The notes under the pieces are model-generated. The model did no database searches. It was given only the letters and a program-made list of their open reading frames with translations, and had not been told where the DNA came from. DNA of 64,000 nt from Winogradskyella sp. J14-2 (lineage in GTDB: Bacteria; Bacteroidota; Bacteroidia; Flavobacteriales; Flavobacteriaceae), in the NCBI RefSeq assembly GCF_001971725.1, contig NZ_CP019388.1, positions 496,001-560,000 of the forward strand, read 5' to 3'. Of the stretch, positions 28,243-38,109 are shown piece after piece. Position numbers and translations under genes: made by a program. Within the stretch, counting starts at the first letter, position 1. The number at the start of each line of letters is the position of its first letter.

Positions 28243-29622
28243 CTAGCTTTTTAAGTTTTTTAAATTAGTAAAGTAGCGCTTAGATTCCTTAAGTACTTTT
28301 GGTGCCAACAGAATGGTAGACACCATAGTTGGAAACGCCATAAATGCAAATACACCATCTATTAAGTTTATCATTACCTCAAAAGGCGTTGTTGCGGCAA
28401 GGATTATACTGAGGATGTAGAAATAGTTGTAGTAGTGCTTTCTATCGGCACCTATTAAAAATGACAAACATTTAGTACCATAATACGAATAACTAAACAG
28501 CGATGACACGCTAAAGAAAAATACGCAAACCATTAATAAGTATTGACCATACGGTAAAGCTTGCTCAAAGGCAGATGCTGTAAGACTAACACCATTGTCT
28601 GTTGTGGTTTGCCAAACACCTGTAACTAAAATTGCTAGTGCAGTGAGTGTACAAACTATTAAGGTGTCTATAACAGGGCCGATCATAGCCACTAATCCTT
28701 CCCTTACAGGCTCGGCAGTTTTTGCTGCGCCATGTGCCATTGGTGCTGTTCCGAGACCAGCTTCGTTAGAAAATGCACCGCGTTTAATGCCATGCAAAAT
28801 CAATGCTCCTAAAACACCTCCTAAAAAAGGTTTATCTTTTGGAAAATAATCTGCTGCAAAAGCATCTGTAATAATCAAGGATAGATATTTTGGGACTTCT
28901 TCTAAATAAACACCAAGAATAATCAACACCAATACAAAGTACAGTACTACCATAGCAGGTACCATTTTAGAAGCCCAACGACTAATGCGTTGTATACCAC
29001 CAAGAATTACAAAACTTGTAACGATGACCAAGATAATAGCAATGATAAGGTTACTGCCAAAAGACACCTCTACTCCATTAGGTCTTAATATAATATCGTT
29101 AATGGCTTGTTTTAACTGATTGACATTCACCACTGGTAATGCACCTAACATCCCAAATACACTAAATAAAACCGCCAGGAATTTCCAGTGTTTACCAAGA
29201 CCTTCAGTAATAAAGTACATAGGCCCACCTTGTATATCTCCATTACTATCCTTCCCTCTGTACAAAATCGCCAATGTCGATGTAAAGTATTTAGTACTCA
29301 TCCCAACGATAGCACTCATCCACATCCAAAACATAGCACCAGGTCCACCAACTGAAATCGCTAAAGCAACACCTGCAATATTACCCATGCCAATTGTGGA
29401 AGATAATGCTGTTGTTAAAGCTTTAAAATGTGAAATTTCACCAGCATCATTTGGATTATCATACTTACCTCTCAACACACTAATAGCATGTCCTAAATAT
29501 CGAAATGGAATAAACTGCGAACGAATTAATAAATACAATCCGCCACCAACTAAAAGAATTAGCAATGGTAAACCCCAAGCAAAAGATGAAAAAGCTGCTG
29601 TAAAATTTTCTAAAGTCTTCAT
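28243..29622 (-). CDS. Alanine/glycine:cation symporter (AGCS)
   Basis: 459-residue sodium-coupled amino-acid symporter with about 11 membrane segments. Family signature: GGPGAMFWMWMSAIVGM, NIAGVALAISVGGPG near residue 85, and GAFSNEAGLGTAPMAHGAA (about residue 285). Length fits the family. Imports alanine or glycine with Na+. Single gene between an AT-rich spacer and the divergent DUF6090 pair. Confidence 0.93.
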   Translation of the reverse strand: MKTLENFTAAFSSFAWGLPLLILLVGGGLYLLIRSQFIPFRYLGHAISVLRGKYDNPNDAGEISHFKALTTALSSTIGMGNIAGVALAISVGGPGAMFWMWMSAIVGMSTKYFTSTLAILYRGKDSNGDIQGGPMYFITEGLGKHWKFLAVLFSVFGMLGALPVVNVNQLKQAINDIILRPNGVEVSFGSNLIIAIILVIVTSFVILGGIQRISRWASKMVPAMVVLYFVLVLIILGVYLEEVPKYLSLIITDAFAADYFPKDKPFLGGVLGALILHGIKRGAFSNEAGLGTAPMAHGAAKTAEPVREGLVAMIGPVIDTLIVCTLTALAILVTGVWQTTTDNGVSLTASAFEQALPYGQYLLMVCVFFFSVSSLFSYSYYGTKCLSFLIGADRKHYYNYFYILSIILAATTPFEVMINLIDGVFAFMAFPTMVSTILLAPKVLKESKRYFTNLKNLKS

Positions 29623-29760
29623 AAGGTTAAAAATAAGGAATCCTTTGCTGTGTTAATAACATATTGATAGTGCAAACTGTAATATATTGATTTTCAAAAA
29701 ATAAAAAATTAACTTCGCTTATCGGTGGATATAAATCATTGAAACAGATTCATATCCTAG

Positions 29761-29793
29761 ACGTTGTGCTTCATTATAACCAACCACTAACCA
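29761..29793 (+). repeat. Conserved leader ahead of DUF6090 gene
   Basis: ACGTTGTGCTTCATTATAAC, followed by CCACTAACCA and the ATG. Close relatives precede the DUF6090 pseudogene (51113-51145, minus) and the DUF6090 remnant (50306-50323, minus), and a similar core follows ridA (48698-48720). Confidence 0.4.
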
Positions 29794-30540
29794 ATGATAA
29801 AATTCTTTCGGAAAATTCGACAAAACTTGATTGCGGAAGGTAAAACTGGAAAATATTTAAAATATGCCCTTGGTGAGATTTTACTCGTAGTGATAGGTAT
29901 TCTTATCGCTCTACAAATCAACAACTGGAATGAAGCTAAAAAAGAGCGCACATTTGAGATGAAAATGCTCACAGAGATAGAAAAAGCCTTAGAATCGGAT
30001 ATTGATTATTATAAAATGTTAGAAAATCGCATGGAAAGACTCGACTCAGCCTCTGGCGTATTCCTAACGCTTGTTCACGAAAAAGGTGTTTTTGAAGATT
30101 CACTTTATAAAAGTGATGGAAGAACACGGTGGTACGGTTTACGAACAGGCATCAACCTTCAGTCTAATACGGGACCGTATGAAGCCTTAAAATCTTCAGG
30201 ACTGGATAAAATTTCTAATGACAGTTTGAGAAATGCATTGGTCTATTTTTATGATTTTAGATTACCAATCTTCAACGCATTCATAGAGTATGCTAGCCAA
30301 GACTATGAAGAGGACGTGGCAACTTTACTGTCTTTTTTAGATAAACCGTATACCGAAATGGTAGATGGTAAGATTGAGGTATATTCTAAATTTCCTGAGG
30401 ATTTATTTCAAAAAGAGGAATTTTTACGCTTTCTTATGAAGATAAATGGCAGAGCTATCAATAGCAAGCAGACTATTGCCGTAAGTTCAAAATATATGGT
30501 AGAATTAAAAAATCACATTAATAATGAAATTTCACCATGA
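29794..30540 (+). CDS. DUF6090 family membrane-anchored protein (first of pair)
   Basis: 248 residues. Basic N-terminus (MIKFFRKIRQNL), a single membrane helix (about 29-43, EILLVVIGILIALQIN) and the invariant NNWNE directly after it, then a soluble domain of mostly helical character. This is the hallmark of DUF6090, abundant in Flavobacteriia and of unknown function. It overlaps the second DUF6090 gene by 4 bp (ATGA). Its upstream leader is shared with other copies of the family in this window, hinting at cassette-like spread. Confidence 0.9.
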   Translation: MIKFFRKIRQNLIAEGKTGKYLKYALGEILLVVIGILIALQINNWNEAKKERTFEMKMLTEIEKALESDIDYYKMLENRMERLDSASGVFLTLVHEKGVFEDSLYKSDGRTRWYGLRTGINLQSNTGPYEALKSSGLDKISNDSLRNALVYFYDFRLPIFNAFIEYASQDYEEDVATLLSFLDKPYTEMVDGKIEVYSKFPEDLFQKEEFLRFLMKINGRAINSKQTIAVSSKYMVELKNHINNEISP

Positions 30541-31304
30541 TTAAATTTTTTAGAAGGATTCGTCAACGACTTTTGGCAGAAAATAGGATTTCAAAATATG
30601 CACTTTATGCCGTTGGCGAAATTTTTTTAGTGGTTATTGGTATTTTAATTGCATTACAAATCAATAATTGGAATGAAAACCGAAAACAGAAGATGACATC
30701 CAGGCTGTTAGTCGAACGCTTAAAACAAGCCCTCAATAGGGATATTGAGAACATAACCTATAGGATTGACGATGCTAAGAACATAAAAAAAAGTTTAACA
30801 ACACTTATGAGTATGTTTGGAGAATCACCAGTCGAAGGTACAAACTCAGAAATAGACAGTTTGCTCTCATGGGCTACTAGAGACTATCTATTAAGCTTTA
30901 ATCTTAATCCTTTATTAGAGGCCAGAGACAATGGTGAAATTTCACTAATTAATTCAGATTCTCTGAAAAGTAAATTATATGAATTTATAGGTCAGGTAGA
31001 ATTCATTAATGAACGTGAAAAGAACCTAAACGAGGATAAGGATAATTATTTAGTGCCGTTTTTATACGATAATGTGAACATGCGAAATATACCCTTTCGA
31101 TTTAAAAAGCTACATAAAGAAAAAGTTGGTGATTCTAAATTAGAAGCATCTAATTATGATGTATTGTTTCAGAACAGAAAGTTTGAAAATATGCTCAACC
31201 AACGATTCCTTTATTCTGAAGAAAGAATAATTACCTATCAATATGTAGAGATGTTTCTTAAGGAATTAAGGAATATGTTGATTAAAGAGAATGAAAAAGA
31301 GTAA
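30537..31304 (+). CDS. DUF6090 family membrane-anchored protein (second of pair)
   Basis: 255 residues with the same plan as its neighbour: basic N-terminus, helix (EIFLVVIGILIALQIN), NNWNE, then a divergent soluble domain. Start at the ATG that overlaps the previous stop by 4 bp, giving translational coupling and suggesting the two products act together, perhaps as a heterodimer. Outside the first 50 residues the pair are only weakly alike, so they are not a recent duplication. Confidence 0.9.
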   Translation: MIKFFRRIRQRLLAENRISKYALYAVGEIFLVVIGILIALQINNWNENRKQKMTSRLLVERLKQALNRDIENITYRIDDAKNIKKSLTTLMSMFGESPVEGTNSEIDSLLSWATRDYLLSFNLNPLLEARDNGEISLINSDSLKSKLYEFIGQVEFINEREKNLNEDKDNYLVPFLYDNVNMRNIPFRFKKLHKEKVGDSKLEASNYDVLFQNRKFENMLNQRFLYSEERIITYQYVEMFLKELRNMLIKENEKE

Positions 31305-31463
31305 GAAAAAATAACGAAAGCACAACAATGAACTAAGCTAAATTCCAAGCTTTTTTCAATTTAATTTCTTGCAAAGTTAAGTGCTAACCCACGCAACTAC
31401 TCATAGCCCAACCAATAAACGCAACTACCTAAAAACTACCTTTTTTCACAAAAAAAATATAAA

Positions 31464-31835
31464 ATGAGTAAATCTGACACCAGCCACCACGACGAGCGTA
31501 TCGCTAATATGAGTTTTGCCTCTGTATATCCGCATTACGTGACCAAAGTAGAAAAGAAAGGCAGAACCAAGGAAGAACTCCACGAAGTCATTGAATGGCT
31601 TACTGGCTACAATGAAAACAAACTCAATGAACTTATTGAGCAGAAAGTCAACTTTAAAGACTTTTTTGAGAATGCCAACCTTAATGAAAATGCACATCTC
31701 ATAAAAGGTGTTATTTGCGGTTATAGAGTTGAAGATATAACCAATACTACCACGCAACAATGCAGGTATTTAGACAAACTCGTAGATGAATTAGCAAAAG
31801 GTAGAAAAATGGAAAAAATTCTCCGTCAACCTTAA
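31464..31835 (+). CDS. DUF2200 family protein
   Basis: 123 residues matching the DUF2200 pattern: MSFASVYPHYVTKVEKKGRTKEE split by HEVIEWLTGYNENKL, with VICGYRVEDI and IRYLDKLVDEL-type segments near the end. Cytoplasmic, helical, no known activity. It lies 18 bp ahead of a GIY-YIG-like gene, and the two may form an operon. Confidence 0.88.
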   Translation: MSKSDTSHHDERIANMSFASVYPHYVTKVEKKGRTKEELHEVIEWLTGYNENKLNELIEQKVNFKDFFENANLNENAHLIKGVICGYRVEDITNTTTQQCRYLDKLVDELAKGRKMEKILRQP

Positions 31836-31853
31836 ATTTTCCATTTTAAAAAC

Positions 31854-32204
31854 ATGCCAAAAACGCTTTATCATATTTATGTTGTAGAACTTTCTAAGCG
31901 TGTATTTACAGAAAATGCCAAGTTTAGAAATGCTAATCCGCAATACAATGGTGTATTAGAGTGTTTATATGTTGGTATGACAAGTAAAAGCCCTAAAGAA
32001 CGTTTTGAACAACACAAAACAGGTTACAGAAACAAAAAAGGACACAAACTATCGTCTAATATTGTAGAAAAATATGGCTTGTATCTTAGGCCAAGTCTTT
32101 ATAATCATATAGATCCTTTTTTAACACGAAAAGATGCTATAGTAGCCGAGAAAGCAATCACTTTAGAGTTGCGCAGAGAACGTTACGCGGTTTGGTCTAA
32201 TTAA
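31854..32204 (+). CDS. GIY-YIG-like small protein
   Basis: 116 residues. YHIYVVEL ... CLYVGMTSKSPKERFEQHKTG (about 5-61) fits the GIY-YIG core, where the second Tyr-x-Gly is YVGMT and the Arg is in PKERFEQH; a conserved Glu (VAEKAITLELR, about 103) is in the catalytic position. An insertion of about 14 residues separates the two Tyr motifs, longer than usual. A nuclease role is plausible but the first GIY is altered to HIY. Confidence 0.7.
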   Translation: MPKTLYHIYVVELSKRVFTENAKFRNANPQYNGVLECLYVGMTSKSPKERFEQHKTGYRNKKGHKLSSNIVEKYGLYLRPSLYNHIDPFLTRKDAIVAEKAITLELRRERYAVWSN

Positions 32205-32224
32205 TAATGCATACTTATCTAATT

Positions 32225-32254
32225 TGTCATTCTGAACTCGTTTCAGAATCTCAC
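32225..32254. repeat. REP-like hairpin between convergent genes
   Basis: ATTCTGAA (32229-32236) pairs with TTCAGAAT (32242-32249). The surrounding GTCATTCTGAAC...CAGAATCTCA belongs to the same family as the GTCATGCTGAAC element inside the 196-bp tandem repeats, and lies between convergent genes. Confidence 0.55.
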
Positions 32255-32258
32255 CCTT

Positions 32259-33398
32259 CTATTTAGTAACCAAAATCTTATATAAGGTTTCTTCGTAGAT
32301 GGCTTCGTATTGTGGTACAATAGCGTGAATATCAAACTTCTTAGATTGTGCTTTGGCATTAGCTTTAAACGTCTTTAACGTCTCTGGGTCTTTAAGTATC
32401 TTAATGGCGTTGGCTGACATATCTGCTACAGCATTAACATCACTTAGATAACCAGAATATCCATCGATATTTACCTCTGGTAATCCACCAGTATTAGTAG
32501 ATATTACTGGCACTCCACTTGCCATAGCTTCTAAAGCTGCTAAACCAAAACTTTCGGTTTGCGATGGTAGTAAAAACAAGTCACTAAAGCATAGGATACG
32601 GTCTATTTCGTTACTGTTTCCAAAGAAAATAACCTTATCACTAATACCCAATTCTTCAGCCAATATTTCAGCGGTCTCTTTTTCTGGGCCTTCACCTACC
32701 ATCATTAACTTAGCTGGTAACGCTTTCTGAATATTATAAAAAACCTTAATCACATCTGGTATCTGCTTCACTTCGCGCATATTACTAATATGCGTAATGA
32801 TAAACTCTTCATCTTCTGCCATCATGCCACGCTGACAATCCGTAAATCCATTTACATGCTTTTCTAGATCTATAAAGTTTGGCACTACACTAATGTCTTT
32901 TTTAATATTAAAAAGTCGTAAGGTATCTTTTTTCAAACTTTCTGAAACCGAAGTAACGGCATCAGATTTGTTAATACTAAAGGTTACCGCAGGTTTATAA
33001 AACGGATGACTACCAACTAGTGTGATATCTGTGCCATGAAGTGTGGTAACGATAGGAATATGAATTCCCTTTTCTAAAAGCATTTGCTGAGCCATATAGG
33101 CTGCGTAAGCATGTGGAATCGCATAATGTACATGCAACAACTCTATACCATAAAGTTGCACCATATCTACCAACTTACTAGACAATGCCAACTCATAAGG
33201 TTGATAGTGAAATAAAGGGTATTCAGGAACATGGACTTCGTGAAAATGAACATTATTGCTCAACAACTCTAAACGTACTGGTTGACTATAGGTTATAAAG
33301 TGAATTTCGTGACCGCGTTTAGAGAGCTCTAAACCTAATTCTGTAGCTACTACACCACTACCACCAAATGTTGGGTAACAAACAATTCCTATTTTCAT
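32259..33398 (-). CDS. bshA: N-acetyl-alpha-D-glucosaminyl L-malate synthase (bacillithiol step 1)
   Basis: 379-residue GT4-family glycosyltransferase. N-terminal CYPTFGGSGVVATELG (about 7-22), HVHYAIPHAYAAY (about 95), TTLHGTDITLVGSH (about 121-134) and the donor-site region LPSQTESFGLAALEAMASGVP split over about 279-299 are all BshA hallmarks. It makes GlcNAc-malate from UDP-GlcNAc and malate. The other bsh genes are not in the window. Confidence 0.95.
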   Translation of the reverse strand: MKIGIVCYPTFGGSGVVATELGLELSKRGHEIHFITYSQPVRLELLSNNVHFHEVHVPEYPLFHYQPYELALSSKLVDMVQLYGIELLHVHYAIPHAYAAYMAQQMLLEKGIHIPIVTTLHGTDITLVGSHPFYKPAVTFSINKSDAVTSVSESLKKDTLRLFNIKKDISVVPNFIDLEKHVNGFTDCQRGMMAEDEEFIITHISNMREVKQIPDVIKVFYNIQKALPAKLMMVGEGPEKETAEILAEELGISDKVIFFGNSNEIDRILCFSDLFLLPSQTESFGLAALEAMASGVPVISTNTGGLPEVNIDGYSGYLSDVNAVADMSANAIKILKDPETLKTFKANAKAQSKKFDIHAIVPQYEAIYEETLYKILVTK

Positions 33399-33645
33399 GT
33401 GTTAATATTTATTGCCTGCTTTATAGCAGACATTTTTTTAATGGGCACATGGAACATCCTATTATCATATTTGCTGTACAATCTATGATTAATCATGGAT
33501 GTTTCATCTAAAACTTTTGAATGATTAAAGCTAATATGTATAAAGTCTTGGATCTTTTTAAATCCTTACAAATTTATAATACGTGTTAAAGTTAGCAGAT
33601 TTGAATTGGTACAAAGTAACTTTTAGCACTTTTTAACGTATAGCA

Positions 33646-36603
33646 CTAATCTATAATCGCTTCATAAATGAGTCGCTGAATTTCGGTTCTGATGTTCTCT
33701 CTAAGCAATAAATTCTTGCCAGCCTCTGGATAAGTTCTATTGGCTAAAAACACGTAAACGATTTCTTCTTCAGGATCTGCCCAAGCATAAGTACCCGTAA
33801 AACCAGAGTGCCCAAAACTAGTCATTGAGATACAACCGCAAGTAGGACCTTCTTCACCTAATTGTGGTTTATCGAAGCCTATACCTCTCCTATTATCACT
33901 TTCGCAATAATAACAGGTGTTAAACTTATCTATAGTTTCGGATTTAAAGTAACGTTTTCCACCATAAAATCCTTTTTGTAAGTACATCTGCATAATCTTT
34001 GCCACATCATTGGCATTACTAAAAACACCAGCATGGCCACCAATGCCTCCTTGCATAGCGGCTCCCATGTCGTGCACATAACCATGAACCTTTTTATACC
34101 TATAATAGCTATCCACTTCAGTTGGTACAATGTCTTTTAGACTAAACGTTTTTCTTGGGTTGTATGTGGTGTAATTTGCACCTAATGACTTGTAGAAACG
34201 ATCTTGAGTTATTTCGTGTAAAGATTTATCATAAAAGCCTTCCAGATAGTTTTTAAGGATGTAATATGGCAGATCACTATAACGATAACGCAATCTTGAA
34301 AGTAAATCACTCTCCTTTATAATTTCTTGTATAGAGTCCTTGTAATCGTTGCGCATAAAGAGTGTGTTGGTAACCTCTATATTAAAATCCTTAGAACGTT
34401 TTGTTCTGTAATATTTAGGATCTGGTTTCTTTGTAACAGTATCTAAAGTTGCATAATAGAAAGGAATCCAAGGTTTTAACTGCGCATAATGCGATAACAT
34501 TCGTTTTAAAGTAATGTTCTTTTTATTAGACTTTTTATACGCTGGAAGTAAATCTCCTAGCTTTGAATCTAATGACACGGAACCTTGTTGCTCTAATTCC
34601 ATAAGTACAGGAAGCGTCGCAATAATTTTTGTTAAAGATGCTACGTCATAAATATCATCAAAGTCTACCTTGTTCTTCTTAGAGTAGGTGTGATAACCAA
34701 AATTCTTGTTATAAATAACTTTTCCACGTCTAGCTACCAAAAGTTGAATACCAGGAGTCATTCTATTGTTAACAGCATGATTGGCAACAGAATCTATTCT
34801 GCTTAAAAGCTTAGAATCCATACCAACACGCTCTGGTAAACCGTAACTAAGATTAGATAGCGCATTATAAGTTAAGCCTGTACCTACAGGGAAGAACTCA
34901 CCAGTACTTACAGGTAACTTGCCTTTTGCACCTATTCCGCCAAAAATAAGCTGAGCCGATTTTTGTTGAGCGATAGTACTATTCTGATAACTCATTACAA
35001 TGGCTTCTATGTTTTCTACAGAGCGTAAATCGTTTAATGTATAAGGTCTTGCAAATACATCTAAGATTACAGTAGTGCTTCTAGCAATTTCGTATAGCCA
35101 TGCTAACTCTTTTTGTGAGAATTCATAAGCTTTCCAAGGGTTGTCATTAGATTTATGAAACCCAACTACCACAGTATTATAATTCTGTAGTTTGGTCATA
35201 ATTTCGTCTAATTTTTCTCCTTTTATGTGATGTACTTTAGTATATTTTTTTAATTCGTTGTAAAAGGCTGATCCACTTGCGTCTCCTAATTCTACATAAG
35301 CTATATTTTTGGTTTGCAGGTCTCTAAGTGGCAGTACATCATCTTTATTTTTCACCACAGTAATAGCATTCTCCATAAGGGTTTCGTAAAGTACGTCGTC
35401 TTCAAGTCTATTTAAGTCCTTAGCTAGACCGTACAGACCCACTGGTGAGTAATTATGCAAACCAACCTTGTACTTTGCCATCAGAATCTTCTTAACAGAA
35501 TGTGACAATCGCTCTTCGCTTATTTTCTTATCCTCGTAAGCTTCCATAATCCTTTCTATGCCTTTCTCAGGGTCTTCAGACATTAGCAAGACGTCATTTC
35601 CTGCTAAAAATGCCATTAAATCAATTTCGCCACCTTTAGAAATTACACTAGTTGTAATACCATCAACGTTTTTTTCTACATAATCTGCAGCACCTTTCAT
35701 GGTTAAGGCATCTGTAAAAATTAAACCTTTAAAACCTAATTCACCCTTAAGAATATCTGTAACAATATGTTTTGATAAGGACGATGGAAAACCTCGTCTT
35801 TTTTCTAAACTTGGAACATTGAGGTGCGCAACCATAACGCTAGACAAACCCTCGCTTATGAGCTTTCTATAAGGATACAGTTCTATAGAATCTATTCGTT
35901 TTTCACTAAAGGAAACCGTTGGTAAGGTTTTATGGGAATCATCTTCGGTATCACCATGACCTGGAAAATGCTTGGCATTTGCCAAAACTCCTGCACTTTG
36001 CATACCATTCATAAATGCTAATCCTTTGGCTGTAACATTGTCTCTATCTTCACCAAATGAACGATTACCAATGATTGGGTTTTTGGGATTGGTATTGATA
36101 TCCACAACTGGTGCAAAATTAAAATGTACACCCAAACGTTTGCAATGCTCACCGATTTGTCTTCCGGTTTGTTCTACCAAACTATCATCTTTAATAGCTC
36201 CTAGCGTCATATTCCACGGAAACGCATACGTAGAGTCTAAGCGCATACTCAAACCCCATTCTGCATCCATACCCACCAACAAAGGCACTTTAGATGTTGC
36301 TTGCAAAAGGTTATTTAATTTGGCTTGACGGTATGATCCACCATTAGAATAAATAACACCTCCAATGTGTTCCTCTTTTATTAAATCGACGATTTTATTA
36401 TTAACCTTCTCATTATTTTTTGAAAATACCTGAACCATAAAAAGCTGACCTACACGCTCTTTTAAGGTCATAGCATTGTAAATACTATCTACCCATTTTT
36501 GTTGTTGCGCTGTATCTTTGGTTAATAATGGATTAGGAGTTGCTTCTTGGGCAATACTAATCTGAACACAAAAAGCTATTAGAATAAGGGACAAATATCG
36601 CAT
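33646..36603 (-). CDS. GH3 beta-N-acetylglucosaminidase fused to a beta-lactamase-type serine hydrolase
   Basis: 985 residues. Signal peptide at about 1-18. GH3 N-domain (about 45-375) has NagZ-type KHFPGHGDTEDDSHKTLP carrying the His-Asp acid/base dyad, and FTDALTMKGA with the nucleophile Asp. A GH3 C-domain follows (about 400-575). The C-terminal serine-hydrolase domain (about 595-975) has SLTK as the SxxK motif, YSD as a Y-x-N-like motif, and HSGFTGT as the third. The fusion couples GlcNAc-MurNAc cleavage with a likely muropeptide amidase/esterase, a known Bacteroidota arrangement, and suggests periplasmic peptidoglycan turnover. Confidence 0.9.
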   Translation of the reverse strand: MRYLSLILIAFCVQISIAQEATPNPLLTKDTAQQQKWVDSIYNAMTLKERVGQLFMVQVFSKNNEKVNNKIVDLIKEEHIGGVIYSNGGSYRQAKLNNLLQATSKVPLLVGMDAEWGLSMRLDSTYAFPWNMTLGAIKDDSLVEQTGRQIGEHCKRLGVHFNFAPVVDINTNPKNPIIGNRSFGEDRDNVTAKGLAFMNGMQSAGVLANAKHFPGHGDTEDDSHKTLPTVSFSEKRIDSIELYPYRKLISEGLSSVMVAHLNVPSLEKRRGFPSSLSKHIVTDILKGELGFKGLIFTDALTMKGAADYVEKNVDGITTSVISKGGEIDLMAFLAGNDVLLMSEDPEKGIERIMEAYEDKKISEERLSHSVKKILMAKYKVGLHNYSPVGLYGLAKDLNRLEDDVLYETLMENAITVVKNKDDVLPLRDLQTKNIAYVELGDASGSAFYNELKKYTKVHHIKGEKLDEIMTKLQNYNTVVVGFHKSNDNPWKAYEFSQKELAWLYEIARSTTVILDVFARPYTLNDLRSVENIEAIVMSYQNSTIAQQKSAQLIFGGIGAKGKLPVSTGEFFPVGTGLTYNALSNLSYGLPERVGMDSKLLSRIDSVANHAVNNRMTPGIQLLVARRGKVIYNKNFGYHTYSKKNKVDFDDIYDVASLTKIIATLPVLMELEQQGSVSLDSKLGDLLPAYKKSNKKNITLKRMLSHYAQLKPWIPFYYATLDTVTKKPDPKYYRTKRSKDFNIEVTNTLFMRNDYKDSIQEIIKESDLLSRLRYRYSDLPYYILKNYLEGFYDKSLHEITQDRFYKSLGANYTTYNPRKTFSLKDIVPTEVDSYYRYKKVHGYVHDMGAAMQGGIGGHAGVFSNANDVAKIMQMYLQKGFYGGKRYFKSETIDKFNTCYYCESDNRRGIGFDKPQLGEEGPTCGCISMTSFGHSGFTGTYAWADPEEEIVYVFLANRTYPEAGKNLLLRENIRTEIQRLIYEAIID

Positions 36604-36725
36604 ACATCAATCTTTTCTCGTTTGTAATTTTAATAACGAATACTATGCCAAAATAGCATATTTAATAAGAAGTAAAAAGACTTTAGGATAGTTTTATAAA
36701 CCGTATAATTAACAGTAATACATAG

Positions 36726-37946
36726 TTACACCAAATCTATATGACGGTCGTGGTAACCCAGTAAATAGAGCACACCATCCAAACCAATACTAGAAATGGA
36801 GTTCTGGGCATTATCCTTAACTTTTGGCTTAGCATGAAACGCAATACCTAAACCTGCTAAATTGAGCATTTGTAAGTCATTTGCGCCATCGCCTACAGCA
36901 ATAGTCTGCTCTATATCAATACCCATATTATCCGCTAATAATTGAAGATACTCGGCTTTTTTATAACCATCAACAATGTCACCAACATAACCACCTGTAA
37001 GTACACCATCTTTGATTTCTAACGTATTGGCATACACAAAGTCTATGTCTAATTTTTCTTGAAGGTAGTGCCCAAAATAAGTAAATCCGCCAGATAAAAT
37101 TGCAGTTTTATAACCGTAATAATGAAGCGTATCTATAAGTCGTTTTGCGCCTTTGGTAATTGGTAAATTTTCTGCAACATCCTTTAAAACAGCTTCACTG
37201 AGTCCTTCTAAAAGCTTCATACGTTTTTTGAAACTCTCCTGAAAATCTATTTCCCCTTGCATGGCAGACGCTGTAATAGCCTTTACCTCATTACCAACTC
37301 CAGCGCGCTCTGCCAATTCATCTATAACTTCAGTTTGGATTAAGGTTGAATCCATATCAAAACACACCAAACGACGGTTACGCCTAAACATGCTGTCTTC
37401 CTGAAAAGCAATATCAACATCCAACGCATGCGATATATCCATAAATCTTGATGTAAACTCAGACTTGTCATCGAGTTTACCACGAATGGAAAGCTGAATT
37501 GATGCTCTAGGGTACTCTTCTTCTTTTACTAAAGATGTACGACCGGTTAATCGCTTTATGGAATCTATGTTCAGGTTCTTTTCTGATATAACTTTGGTGA
37601 CCTCAGAAATTTGCTCTGCTTTTAGTTTTTCGCCTAAAATGGTAACGATATACCGATCCTTTCCTTGCATACTTACCCAGTGCTCGTAATTCTCTAAGGA
37701 TATTGGTGTAAACTTTGCTGTAATACCTAATTCATAAGCCTTAAATAATAAGTCTTTTAGGACTGCTGCTGATTTTTTTCCGGTTTTTATTTCGAACATC
37801 ATACCTAATGACAAGGTATCGTGGATATTAGCCTGACCAATATCTAAAATCTTAGCATCATAGGCTGCCAAAACATTGGTTAAAGACGATGTTAAGCCTG
37901 GTTTATCTTGTCCTGAAATATTTAATAAGAAAATATCTGTGCCCAC
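36726..37946 (-). CDS. serB: Phosphoserine phosphatase with ACT domains
   Basis: 406 residues. Two N-terminal ACT domains (about 5-80 and 95-175), then a HAD phosphatase with motif I FDMDSTLIQTEVIDELA (about 195-211), motif II AILSGGFTYF (about 285-294) and motifs III/IV VGDGANDLQML. It makes serine from phosphoserine. The serC gene at the window's right edge belongs to the same pathway. Monocistronic by context. Confidence 0.95.
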   Translation of the reverse strand: MGTDIFLLNISGQDKPGLTSSLTNVLAAYDAKILDIGQANIHDTLSLGMMFEIKTGKKSAAVLKDLLFKAYELGITAKFTPISLENYEHWVSMQGKDRYIVTILGEKLKAEQISEVTKVISEKNLNIDSIKRLTGRTSLVKEEEYPRASIQLSIRGKLDDKSEFTSRFMDISHALDVDIAFQEDSMFRRNRRLVCFDMDSTLIQTEVIDELAERAGVGNEVKAITASAMQGEIDFQESFKKRMKLLEGLSEAVLKDVAENLPITKGAKRLIDTLHYYGYKTAILSGGFTYFGHYLQEKLDIDFVYANTLEIKDGVLTGGYVGDIVDGYKKAEYLQLLADNMGIDIEQTIAVGDGANDLQMLNLAGLGIAFHAKPKVKDNAQNSISSIGLDGVLYLLGYHDRHIDLV

Positions 37947-38109
37947 GTTCTATTGACGATTTACGAATTTAGAATGACGAATTAGAGAATTTAAGTTCCT
38001 AAATAAGTTAGTGTAAAAATGAACATTCTTTCTTAAAAAAGAAAATTATTAGCAGTTCATATATTGTAATTTTATAGTACTTTTATTGAGGATGCTTCAA
38101 TCTGAAGAT

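Noticed and set aside
29120-29656. 178-codon plus-strand open frame
   Set aside because: It is antisense to the clear AGCS symporter and has no start context or family resemblance.
33412-33433. Hairpin CTGCT/AGCAG before bshA as a terminator of the GH3 gene
   Set aside because: On the minus strand no U-run follows; the T-run is on the plus strand, where no gene precedes it.
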